Positions 24,206 to 31,704 of a stretch of 36,754 nt of DNA are shown in pieces (the first letter of the stretch is position 1; each line of letters begins with the position of its first letter). Made by a program: the position numbers and the translations under genes. This DNA is from an uncultured Pelagibacteraceae bacterium. GTDB taxonomy: Bacteria > Pseudomonadota > Alphaproteobacteria > Pelagibacterales > Pelagibacteraceae. The stretch lies in contig CACPDT010000006.1 in assembly GCA_902632665.1 (NCBI GenBank), positions 1-36,754 on the forward strand, given 5' to 3'. The notes beneath the pieces were generated by a model, which saw nothing but the letters and a program-made list of their open reading frames with translations, had not been told where the DNA came from and ran no database searches.

Positions 24206-25510
24206 TTAAATTTCAGATCTAGCTCGCAACCTTTCATACATAAGTCTTGCTTTTACTCCTAAATCCAAAAAAGGTTGTGGTGGTAACCAAGTTGGTTTAT
24301 TTCTTGCCTCAATAGTTTCAATTTCTTTTGTGTGTTCATTACTAGCCTTAATAGCAATTTGTTCACCAAATAATGTACCTACCCCAATACCTGAGCCATT
24401 ATAACAACCTGCAACAAATATATTTTCTTTAATTTTTTCAAAGATTTGAGAACTATTTCTGGTTCTTGATACAATTCCTGACCAAGTTGATTGAATAATA
24501 TCATCTGGTAATTGTGGAAATCTTTTTTTAATACCAATCTTTTGCTTAATAGATCTTTTTTCCAAATTAGATTTAGACATCTGAGATGGATTGTGAACTT
24601 CTGCAGTATTTCTTATTAAAATTCTTCTATCTTTGGTCATTCTAATCGTTGCTCCCATTGGTCTAACGGGTAAAACACCCCACTCTTTTGGTTCTCCAAT
24701 TGATGAAAATTCTTTTTCGGTTAAAGGCCTTGTCATGCTTGCAGTCAAAGTAATTGGAAAATTATAATTTGCTTTGATCCCCAGGGACTTAAGAAATCCG
24801 TTAGTTGCAAAGATTATTTTTTTTGACTTTATTGAGCCATTTTTGAAATTACAATTTATTAAACCATTAATCTTTTTCCAGTTTAATAATAATGAATTTT
24901 CATAAAGTGTTACATTCTCAGGCAATGTATCAATCATTGCTCTAACTAGTTTACCTGGATGTAATAAAATTCCTCCTTTTGTGTGAAGAGCAACATTATA
25001 GAAGTTAGTGCCTAATCTTTTCGTAAGATCTTTATTAAATATTAAATTATGCTCAAAACCCAATTTAGATAAAGTCTCTGAGAAATTTTCTAAGATTCTT
25101 TTATCTTCAATATTTGATGATGCAAAATACTTTCCACACTCGTTCCATTCACAATCAACCTGATATTCCTTAATGAATTTTTTAACTACATCTATGCCTA
25201 ACATATAGATATCAGATTTTTTTTTATAATTTTCTAATTCTTTATTAGATGTAAAACCGTCATTAAGTGTAGTATCAACTAAATAACCAGAATTTCTTGA
25301 ACTTGCACCCTCTCCTGCTAATTGAGCATCAACTAATAAAATTTTTTGTTTTGGATAAAGCTGACCTAATTTTCTTGCAGCCGATAATCCTGTATAACCT
25401 GCACCAATGACTAGCCATTCGCATGTCAAATCAGACGAAAGTGTTTGGATATTTGTTCTTGGACTTAAATCATTGACCCAACTACAGGTATTATCATTAA
25501 CAACTTCCAT
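24206..25510 (-). CDS. FAD-dependent amine/amino-acid oxidoreductase (DAO family, PuuB/OrdL-like)
   Basis: The 434-residue product (ATG at 25510; a TTG one codon earlier is less likely) is a D-amino-acid oxidase-fold flavoenzyme. It shows the dinucleotide motif LVIGAGYTGLSAARKLG (about 34-50), the AGEGASSRNSGYL block typical of gamma-glutamylputrescine oxidase-like proteins, and the C-terminal FAD loop IFVAGCYNGSGIGVGTLFGE. The substrate is probably a primary or N-methyl amine. It follows xsc by 36 bases on the same strand, so a role in making sulfoacetaldehyde from taurine or an N-alkyl taurine is plausible, comparable to the DadA-like TauY subunit elsewhere. No TauX partner is seen. Confidence 0.88.
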   Translation of the reverse strand: MEVVNDNTCSWVNDLSPRTNIQTLSSDLTCEWLVIGAGYTGLSAARKLGQLYPKQKILLVDAQLAGEGASSRNSGYLVDTTLNDGFTSNKELENYKKKSDIYMLGIDVVKKFIKEYQVDCEWNECGKYFASSNIEDKRILENFSETLSKLGFEHNLIFNKDLTKRLGTNFYNVALHTKGGILLHPGKLVRAMIDTLPENVTLYENSLLLNWKKINGLINCNFKNGSIKSKKIIFATNGFLKSLGIKANYNFPITLTASMTRPLTEKEFSSIGEPKEWGVLPVRPMGATIRMTKDRRILIRNTAEVHNPSQMSKSNLEKRSIKQKIGIKKRFPQLPDDIIQSTWSGIVSRTRNSSQIFEKIKENIFVAGCYNGSGIGVGTLFGEQIAIKASNEHTKEIETIEARNKPTWLPPQPFLDLGVKARLMYERLRARSEI

Positions 25511-25549
25511 CAAGAAAGATTACGATAATTGTTTACTTATTTAAAGACC

Positions 25550-27334
25550 TTAAGAAATCAAAGAAGGTTGCTTCTTCATATCTTCTTTTTTAATCCCAGC
25601 TACTCTTACTGGTTTTTTCATAGCATCTCTTCTAAAAGGTTCACCTAGCTCTTGATTTAGAATTACCTCTATAAATGTTGTAATACCTTTTTTTTGATCT
25701 TCACAAGATTGTTTAATTGCTGCAGTTGTCTCTTCCATGGATTTTACTGTAACACCTTTTAAGCCACAAGCATCAGCAACTTTTGCATAACTTAGTTCTG
25801 GATCTAACTCTGTTCCAACAAAATTGTTATCAAACCAAAGAGTTGTGTTTCTTTTTTCTGCGCCCCATTGGTAATTTCTAAAAATCACCATTGTAATTGC
25901 TGGCCACTCTTCTCTAGCACATGAGCTCATCTCATTCATACTAATTCCAAATGCACCATCTCCTGCAAAACCAATGACCGGTGTATCAGGGCAACCTATC
26001 TTTGCACCCAAGATCGATGGAAAACCATAACCACAAGGACCAAATAAACCTGGAGCTAAATACTTTCTAGGTTTTTCAAATGTTGGATAAGCGTTTCCAA
26101 TTGCGCAGTTATTTCCAATATCACTTGAAATAATTACATCTTCAGGCATTCCAGCTTGAATTGCTCTCCAAGCCTGTCTTGGAGACATTCTATCTTTATC
26201 TCTTTCTCTTGCTTCTTTGTTCCAAACTGTTCCCTCATCATCATCTTCGTGATCTAAACTTGATAATTTTTGTAACCATGCAGATTTTGTTTGGTGAATT
26301 GAATCTTTTCTTTTTTGTCTATCGGCATCTCCAGCATTTGGAGACAATTTTTCTAAAATTTGTGTTGCAACTAATTTTGCATCACCACTAATTCCAACTG
26401 TAACTTTTTTTGTTAAACCAATTCTGTCAGGATTCATATCTACTTGAATTATACTTGCATTCTTGGGCCAATAATCAATTCCATATCCTGGAAGTGTTGA
26501 AAATGGATTTAGTCTTGTTCCTAAAGCTAAAACCACATCTGCTTTTGAAATAAGTTCCATTGCAGCTTTAGATCCATTGTACCCTAATGGTCCAACAGCC
26601 AACGGGTGACTTCCTGGAAAGCTATCATTATGTTGATAACCAGAACAAACTGGTGAATCTAATTTTTCTGCAAGTTTTTTTGTTTCTTCAATTGCTCCAC
26701 CAATTACAACTCCCGCTCCAGATAAAATTACAGGAAATTTTGCATTTGATAAAAGTTTTGCAGCTTTATCTATTGCTTCGGCTCCACCACCTTGTCTTTC
26801 CAATCTAACTATTGGTGGTAATTCTATATCTATAACTTGAGTCCAATAATCTCTAGGTACATTTATTTGTGCGGGCGCAGAACCTCTTATAGCTTTTTCT
26901 ATAACTCTATTTAAAACCTCAGCCATTCTTGATGGATCTCTTACTTCCTCTTGATAACAAACCATATCTTTAAATAAATTCATTTGTTCTACTTCTTGGA
27001 AACCACCTTGCCCCATAGTTTTATTTGCAGCTTGTGGGGTTACTAATAGTAAAGGTGTGTGGTTCCAATATGCTGTTTTAATTGGAGTTACTAATCCAGT
27101 TATACCCGGTCCATTTTGTGCAATAACCATAGACATTTTTCCAGTAGATCTTGTATAACCATCAGCAATTAATCCACCATTTGTCTCGTGAGCAACATCC
27201 CAAAAAGTTATTCCTGCATCAGGAAAAATATCAGAGATCGGCATAAATGCTGAACCAATAATACCAAAAGCATGTTCAATGCCATGCATTTGTAAAACTT
27301 TTACAAAAGCTTCTTCTGTTGTCATTTTTGTCAT
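25550..27334 (-). CDS. xsc: Sulfoacetaldehyde acetyltransferase
   Basis: Xsc is a thiamine-diphosphate enzyme that converts sulfoacetaldehyde plus phosphate to acetyl phosphate and sulfite, the central C-S cleavage step in taurine and isethionate use. The 594-residue product has the family N-terminus TTEEAFVKVLQMHGIEHAFG, the AHETNGGLIADGYTR region with the catalytic glutamate, and the ThDP/Mg motif starting GFAGDGAFGISMNEMSS and ending RNYQWGAEKRN. A ribosome site AAAGG precedes the ATG at 27334; a second ATG three codons on is an alternative start. It is divergent from suyAB and is followed by the FAD oxidoreductase. No pta is adjacent. Confidence 0.95.
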   Translation of the reverse strand: MTKMTTEEAFVKVLQMHGIEHAFGIIGSAFMPISDIFPDAGITFWDVAHETNGGLIADGYTRSTGKMSMVIAQNGPGITGLVTPIKTAYWNHTPLLLVTPQAANKTMGQGGFQEVEQMNLFKDMVCYQEEVRDPSRMAEVLNRVIEKAIRGSAPAQINVPRDYWTQVIDIELPPIVRLERQGGGAEAIDKAAKLLSNAKFPVILSGAGVVIGGAIEETKKLAEKLDSPVCSGYQHNDSFPGSHPLAVGPLGYNGSKAAMELISKADVVLALGTRLNPFSTLPGYGIDYWPKNASIIQVDMNPDRIGLTKKVTVGISGDAKLVATQILEKLSPNAGDADRQKRKDSIHQTKSAWLQKLSSLDHEDDDEGTVWNKEARERDKDRMSPRQAWRAIQAGMPEDVIISSDIGNNCAIGNAYPTFEKPRKYLAPGLFGPCGYGFPSILGAKIGCPDTPVIGFAGDGAFGISMNEMSSCAREEWPAITMVIFRNYQWGAEKRNTTLWFDNNFVGTELDPELSYAKVADACGLKGVTVKSMEETTAAIKQSCEDQKKGITTFIEVILNQELGEPFRRDAMKKPVRVAGIKKEDMKKQPSLIS

Positions 27335-27383
27335 TAATAGAGCCTTTCTAAACGAGTAAATTTATAATTTTTTATAAAACTAT

Positions 27384-27431
27384 TTGTTAATTGACGCGAT
27401 TAATATATAAGATTTCTCAAAATTCAAACAA
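27384..27431. promoter_or_regulatory. Overlapping divergent promoters of xsc and suyAB
   Basis: For suyA (plus strand) TTGTTA (27384-27389) and TATAAG (27406-27411) are 16 bases apart. For xsc (minus) TTGTTT (27431-27426) and TATATA (27409-27404) are also 16 bases apart. The two -10 boxes overlap, so the genes may be switched by competition or one regulator. AT-rich context makes these matches only moderately reliable. Confidence 0.4.
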
Positions 27432-27449
27432 ACAATTGACACTATATAT

Positions 27450-27734
27450 ATGGCTACTGACATCATAATTCACGATAAAAAGGATAATGTCGGGGTAGTT
27501 GTGATCGAAAAAATAACCCCAAAACAAGATTGTAAATGCTGGATTATGGAGGATGACAGCTCAACAGACATTCAATCAACGGATGAAATACCTTTAGGAC
27601 ACAAAATTGCAATGGTCGATTTAAAAGAGGGAGATACAATCTTAAAATATGGTCATGATATTGGGAAAGTAGTAAAATCAATTAAAAAAGGTGAGCATGT
27701 TCATGTTCACAATGTAAAAACTAAGAAATGGTAA
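27450..27734 (+). CDS. suyA: (2R)-sulfolactate sulfo-lyase subunit alpha
   Basis: SuyA is the small subunit of sulfolactate sulfo-lyase, which splits (R)-3-sulfolactate into pyruvate and sulfite. The 94-residue product has the SAF-like domain of the altronate dehydratase group with IIHDKKDNVGVVVIEKI, IPLGHKIAMVDLKEGD, ILKYGHDIGKVVK and HVHVHNVKT. The size fits SuyA, and the partner gene suyB starts four bases after the stop. No Shine-Dalgarno sequence precedes the ATG, which is set in acactatatat. Confident because both subunits are adjacent. Confidence 0.93.
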   Translation: MATDIIIHDKKDNVGVVVIEKITPKQDCKCWIMEDDSSTDIQSTDEIPLGHKIAMVDLKEGDTILKYGHDIGKVVKSIKKGEHVHVHNVKTKKW

Positions 27735-27738
27735 TTAA

Positions 27739-28905
27739 ATGGAAATTCCAAAGAGTTTTTTAGGATATAAAAGAGAAAACGGCAGAGCTGGAACTAGAAA
27801 TCACGTAATTATTTTACCAGTAGACGATATTTCGAATGCTTGTGCAGAAGCGGTTGCCAATAATATAAAAGGTACAATTGCATTACCACATTCTTATGGT
27901 CGACTACAATTTGGAGCAGATTTAGAATTACATTTTAGAACTATGATTGGAACAGGTAGTAATCCAAATGTTGCTGCTGTTATTGTAATTGGAATTGAGC
28001 CTAAGTGGACAAAAAGAATTGTAGATGGAATTGCCAAAACAGGAAAACCTGTCGAAGGTTTTCACATCGAACGTACCGGAGATATCGGTACAGTTATGAA
28101 AGCCTCAAAAAAAGCACAAGAGTTTTCTCAATGGGCTTCTGAAAAACAAAGAGAAGAGTGTCCAATGAGTGACTTATGGATTTCAGTTAAGTGCGGAGAG
28201 TCAGATACCACATCTGGATTAGCATCAAATCCAACTGTTGGAAATTTAATGGAAAAATTAGAACCGATGGGCGTTCATTTATGTTTCGGTGAAACTTCTG
28301 AACTTACTGGTGCAGAGCAAGTTTGTGCAACTAGAGGTGCTACTAAAGAAGCATCAGAAAAATTTATGAAAACTTGGAATGATTATAATGATTTTATTTT
28401 GAAAGAAGCAACTGATGATCTTTCAGAAAGTCAACCAACTGCTGGAAATATAGCAGGTGGTTTAACTACGATTGAGGAAAAAGCATTTGGAAATTTCCAA
28501 AAGATTGGAAATTTAAAATTTATAGATGTTCTCGAACCTGCTGAGCAACCAGAAAAAGGTCCAGGATTATATTTTATGGATACATCTTCAGCAGCAGCTG
28601 AGTGTATTACACTTCAAGCGGCAGGTGGATTTAATATTCATCTATTTCCCACTGGACAAGGAAATATTGTTGGAAACCCAATTGAACCAGTTGTTAAGTT
28701 AACCGCAAATCCATTAACAGCAAAAAGTATGAGTGAACATGTAGATTGTGATGTATCCAAAATCCTTTCAAGAGAAATGAATTTATCAGAAGCGGGAGAT
28801 AAACTCATTGAGACAACGCTAAGAGTGGCTAATGGAAGATTAACCTGCGCTGAAGCTTTGGGTCATAAAGAATTTGTAATGACAAAGCTTTACAGAAGTG
28901 CCTAA
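27739..28905 (+). CDS. suyB: (2R)-sulfolactate sulfo-lyase subunit beta
   Basis: SuyB is the catalytic large subunit, related to the C-terminal part of altronate/galactarate dehydratases. The 388-residue product starts with [20 protein letters not shown], the family signature, and shows [34 protein letters not shown] and [19 protein letters not shown] in the Fe-dependent lyase core, ending in [20 protein letters not shown]. Cysteines in these blocks fit a metal or Fe-S site. With SuyA it releases sulfite, which the neighbouring exporters and APS reductase can remove. The transcript continues into the YeiH-type exporter. Confidence 0.95.
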   Translation: MEIPKSFLGYKRENGRAGTRNHVIILPVDDISNACAEAVANNIKGTIALPHSYGRLQFGADLELHFRTMIGTGSNPNVAAVIVIGIEPKWTKRIVDGIAKTGKPVEGFHIERTGDIGTVMKASKKAQEFSQWASEKQREECPMSDLWISVKCGESDTTSGLASNPTVGNLMEKLEPMGVHLCFGETSELTGAEQVCATRGATKEASEKFMKTWNDYNDFILKEATDDLSESQPTAGNIAGGLTTIEEKAFGNFQKIGNLKFIDVLEPAEQPEKGPGLYFMDTSSAAAECITLQAAGGFNIHLFPTGQGNIVGNPIEPVVKLTANPLTAKSMSEHVDCDVSKILSREMNLSEAGDKLIETTLRVANGRLTCAEALGHKEFVMTKLYRSA

Positions 28906-28911
28906 GCCCTA

Positions 28912-30012
28912 TTGCTCTTTAACAAAGTGTCTTCAAAATTTTTATATATAAAGAGAATTTTCCCAGGTGTTACTTTAGCATTAATCTTTTTTCTATTTTC
29001 ACAAGGTATAAACAATGTTTTAGCAATTGAAATTTTTGGAACTCCAAAAAGTCCGATTTCAACAGTTCTAATTGCAATTCTTCTTGGAATTTTAATGGGA
29101 AATGCTTTTACTCCAAGACCTGGTATGATGGTTGGACTAGACTTTACCCAACAATATATTTTAAAACTTGGAATTATTTGTTTAGGAATAAGGTTAAGTT
29201 TTGAAGAATTTATTAAATTTGGTTCAATTGCTATACCGTTAATAATTGTTTGTATAATAGGTGTATTAATCTTGATTAAACTTTTAATTAAAAAAGTCTC
29301 AATATCTTCAAAAATGTCATATCTTATAGCAATAGGTACGAGTGTTTGTGGTGCAACAGCAATTGTTGCAACAGCACCAGTAATAAATGCCAAAAAAACT
29401 GAAATTGCCTATGCTATTGCAAATATAACTTTATTTGGTGTTATTGCGATGATTGCCTATCCTTATTTTGCAGAGTGGTACTTTAATAATGAGGATCTTA
29501 AGGCAGGTCTTTTTCTCGGAACTTCTATACACGAAACATCTCAAGTAGCTGCAGCTGGTCTAATTTATGACCAACAATTTAATAGTCCTGAAACTCTAAA
29601 TGTTGCAACAGTGACGAAGTTGATTAGAAATACTTTTTTGGTAATAATGATCCCCCTATTCGCTTTTTTATATAACAGAGGTGAAATTAAAAATAAGAGT
29701 TATTCAATTTTTGATATATTCCCATATTTCGTACTTGGTTTCATAGGAATGATTTTAGTAAGAAACGTTGGTGACCAAATATTTTCAGATGAAAATGAAA
29801 ATTATTTTATTTGGATGAATACAATTGAGTATTTTAAGATTCTAGCAACAACATTTTTAACGATGGCGATGGCTGCAGTTGGTATTTCTATAAATCTTAG
29901 TGAATTGAAATCTATGGGTTATAAACCATTCGTTGTAGGATTTATTGCTGCTGTAACAGTGGGAATTATTAGTCTAATTTATATTGAAACTTTATCTAAA
30001 TTTTTTATTTAG
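28912..30012 (+). CDS. YeiH family putative sulfate exporter (SuyZ-like)
   Basis: The 366-residue membrane protein has about ten hydrophobic segments and the PF03601 blocks: IFPGVTLALIFF, TPRPGMMVGLDFTQQYILKL, AIGTSVCGATAIVATAPVI and LGTSIHETSQVAAAGLIYD. Members next to sulfolactate or cysteate genes have been proposed to export sulfate or sulfite. It begins six bases after suyB; the frame opens with TTG at 28912, and a GTG at 28927 is an alternative, with no ATG nearby. Its stop overlaps that of the convergent TauE-type exporter by eight bases. Function as an oxyanion exporter is inferred from context. Confidence 0.9.
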   Translation: MLFNKVSSKFLYIKRIFPGVTLALIFFLFSQGINNVLAIEIFGTPKSPISTVLIAILLGILMGNAFTPRPGMMVGLDFTQQYILKLGIICLGIRLSFEEFIKFGSIAIPLIIVCIIGVLILIKLLIKKVSISSKMSYLIAIGTSVCGATAIVATAPVINAKKTEIAYAIANITLFGVIAMIAYPYFAEWYFNNEDLKAGLFLGTSIHETSQVAAAGLIYDQQFNSPETLNVATVTKLIRNTFLVIMIPLFAFLYNRGEIKNKSYSIFDIFPYFVLGFIGMILVRNVGDQIFSDENENYFIWMNTIEYFKILATTFLTMAMAAVGISINLSELKSMGYKPFVVGFIAAVTVGIISLIYIETLSKFFI

Positions 30013-31099
30013 ATTGTTTTGCAGCTTTATTAAAATATTTTTTCCTTAAATCAGAGAGAAACCTTCTTATAAATGCAGCTGCAACTCCAAGTGCAACTGC
30101 AAAAAATATAGAAAACAATGCATAAGCTATAGGCATTTCTGCTGAAAATTTTTTTACAAGTATTGAGAGAGGGGTCAAATCTTCTTTGCTTACTTTTACT
30201 ACTCCATTCATTGCATGTTCAGCAAAAAAAGTATCATAAGCTATAGCTATACCAACTATTAATAGCAAAATTGCTAATAAGGCTTTTAAACCTGAACTTT
30301 CAATAGATTGACCAAGTTTTTGACCTGTTTGCACTCCAATAATTGACCCAACAACTAATAAAAAAACTAAAACTAAATCAATCGAGCCATAGTTGAACGC
30401 ATGCAAAAAAGTAACTATTACACTTACAAATATTGTTACGAACAAAGATGTTCCAGGTACTAATCTTGTTGGCATCCCAATTATATAAATCATCGCTGGA
30501 ACTAATATAAATGCTCCACCAATTCCCATTATCGCTGCAATAAAACCAACAAATAATCCAATTATGATTGGTGTAAATGCACTTTCATACAATTTTGATT
30601 TTGGAAACCGCATTCTCAATGGCAATCCATGTATCCAATAATGAACGTGAAGTTTCTTTTTTGTAGAAATATTTTTTTTTGCTTTATCTATTTCACCTAA
30701 GCTTTCGACCAACATTAGAGTTCCAATAATTGCAAGTATATACATGTAGGCAAGTGATATTACAGTGTCTATTTTTCCTATTCCTTTAAAATATGTGAAA
30801 GTATAAATGCCCAATAAAGTTCCTATTGCACCTCCTATCACAATTATAAAACCCATTTTATAATCTAAAGTATTCTTTAAATAATGCGTTGTTGATCCTG
30901 AAACTGATGTTGCTAGAATATTATTTGCCTCATTAGCAACTGCATAGGCTGGTGGAACTCCTAAAAAAATTAAAAAGGGTGTCATTAAAAATCCACCACC
31001 AACGCCAAATAACCCTGACAAAATACCAACTAACGCACTTAATAAAATTATTTCAAGAGCGCTTATATTTACTTGGGCTATTGGTAAAAATACTTCCAT
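30005..31099 (-). CDS. TauE/SafE family sulfite exporter
   Basis: The 364-residue membrane protein has about nine or ten hydrophobic segments in two repeated halves, each beginning with the family motif: GLFGVGGGFLMTPFLIFLGV (about 29-48) and IMGIGGAFILVPAMIYIIGM (about 188-207). A 35-residue charged linker separates the halves, longer than in typical TauE, with HYWIHGLPLRMRFPKSK. The family exports sulfite or sulfoacetate. The gene is the last of the run aprM-aprB-aprA-orf116-orf45-tauE, so it most likely exports sulfite that exceeds APS reductase capacity. The start codon sits inside an inverted repeat. Confidence 0.92.
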   Translation of the reverse strand: MEVFLPIAQVNISALEIILLSALVGILSGLFGVGGGFLMTPFLIFLGVPPAYAVANEANNILATSVSGSTTHYLKNTLDYKMGFIIVIGGAIGTLLGIYTFTYFKGIGKIDTVISLAYMYILAIIGTLMLVESLGEIDKAKKNISTKKKLHVHYWIHGLPLRMRFPKSKLYESAFTPIIIGLFVGFIAAIMGIGGAFILVPAMIYIIGMPTRLVPGTSLFVTIFVSVIVTFLHAFNYGSIDLVLVFLLVVGSIIGVQTGQKLGQSIESSGLKALLAILLLIVGIAIAYDTFFAEHAMNGVVKVSKEDLTPLSILVKKFSAEMPIAYALFSIFFAVALGVAAAFIRRFLSDLRKKYFNKAAKQSK

Positions 31100-31112
31100 T
31101 TAAAAAATGGAA
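31094..31112 (-). repeat. 8-bp inverted repeat enclosing the TauE-type exporter start codon
   Basis: The plus strand reads ttccattt-aaa-aaatggaa. In mRNA the AUG at 31099-31097 is in the downstream arm of an 8-bp stem with a 3-base loop. The layout is like that at the lon start. Confidence 0.5.
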
Positions 31113-31125
31113 CTTTAAATCTTAA

Positions 31126-31263
31126 TTATTTAAAAGTTAAAAAAGTTCCAACAATTATTACACCCCAGCAAGCTAAAATAGCTGAAAAAATCCCTGTCTT
31201 AATAAATGTTGTTTTGTGATTATAGATTTTTTGGGGGACTTTTTTTATATTTGAAAGGCGCAT
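31126..31263 (-). CDS. 45-residue protein with basic N-terminus and one membrane span
   Basis: A 45-codon gene lies between orf116 and the exporter gene, on the same strand, 67 bases after the first and 26 before the second. The product has a basic N-terminal part (MRLSNIKKVPQKIYNHK) and a hydrophobic span at about 21-43 (FIKTGIFSAILACWGVI then IVGTFLT). Its position inside the apr-tauE run suggests a small membrane partner of APS reductase or of the exporter. No family recognised; reading frame and spacing are the only support. Confidence 0.55.
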   Translation of the reverse strand: MRLSNIKKVPQKIYNHKTTFIKTGIFSAILACWGVIIVGTFLTFK

Positions 31264-31330
31264 CTAATTCCTCAATAGCACCAGACTAAAAATTGTCAAA
31301 CCTAATTTAAAAAAAAATGATTTTTTTGGA

Positions 31331-31681
31331 TCAATATATTGTTGCGCCGAAGACTTTGATCTCACCATCCTCAACACCAAGCACTAATCGTCCAAGGAAC
31401 TCACCTGGGATTTCTTTATTTGTTTGCTTAATTAGAATGGTGATATGCTCCCCTCTCCTTAGAGTGCCAAAAGGCTCATAAGTTTCTTTTAAATTTGTTA
31501 TAAGCTTGTTATTTGCCCATTGTTTTCCAAGTTCTACCTCATTAGCTCCAAACAACATCTGGGTAGAAAAATCTCTTGTAAATCCACCATAATCTCTCAT
31601 GTTTGATGATTTGACCAAATTATCCCAAAGAGGCTTCCCTATTTCAAAAATTTCCTCATCAGATTTTGATAACAGATCCAT
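31331..31681 (-). CDS. Conserved-looking 116-residue protein of the apr operon, unknown function
   Basis: The gene begins 23 bases after the aprA stop. The 116-residue product is soluble and mixed alpha/beta, with SKSDEEIFEIGKPLWDNLVK and RDYGGFTRDFS in the N-terminal half and a beta-rich end (EIPGEFLGRLVLGVEDGEIK). Length and the alternation of helices then strands resemble the NTF2/SnoaL-like fold, but this is only an impression. No catalytic motif is evident. The tight link to aprA suggests a role in APS reductase assembly or in sulfite/APS handling. Confidence 0.8.
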   Translation of the reverse strand: MDLLSKSDEEIFEIGKPLWDNLVKSSNMRDYGGFTRDFSTQMLFGANEVELGKQWANNKLITNLKETYEPFGTLRRGEHITILIKQTNKEIPGEFLGRLVLGVEDGEIKVFGATIY

Positions 31682-31704
31682 AGAAATTACTCTTTAAATA
31701 TAAA

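Noticed and set aside
27335..27449. Riboswitch between xsc and suyA
   Set aside because: The 115-base gap holds both promoters and shows no extended paired structure that I can recognise.
28902..29393. 163-codon open frame on the minus strand inside the YeiH-type gene
   Set aside because: It is the antisense shadow of a well-supported membrane protein; its translation shows no family motif.
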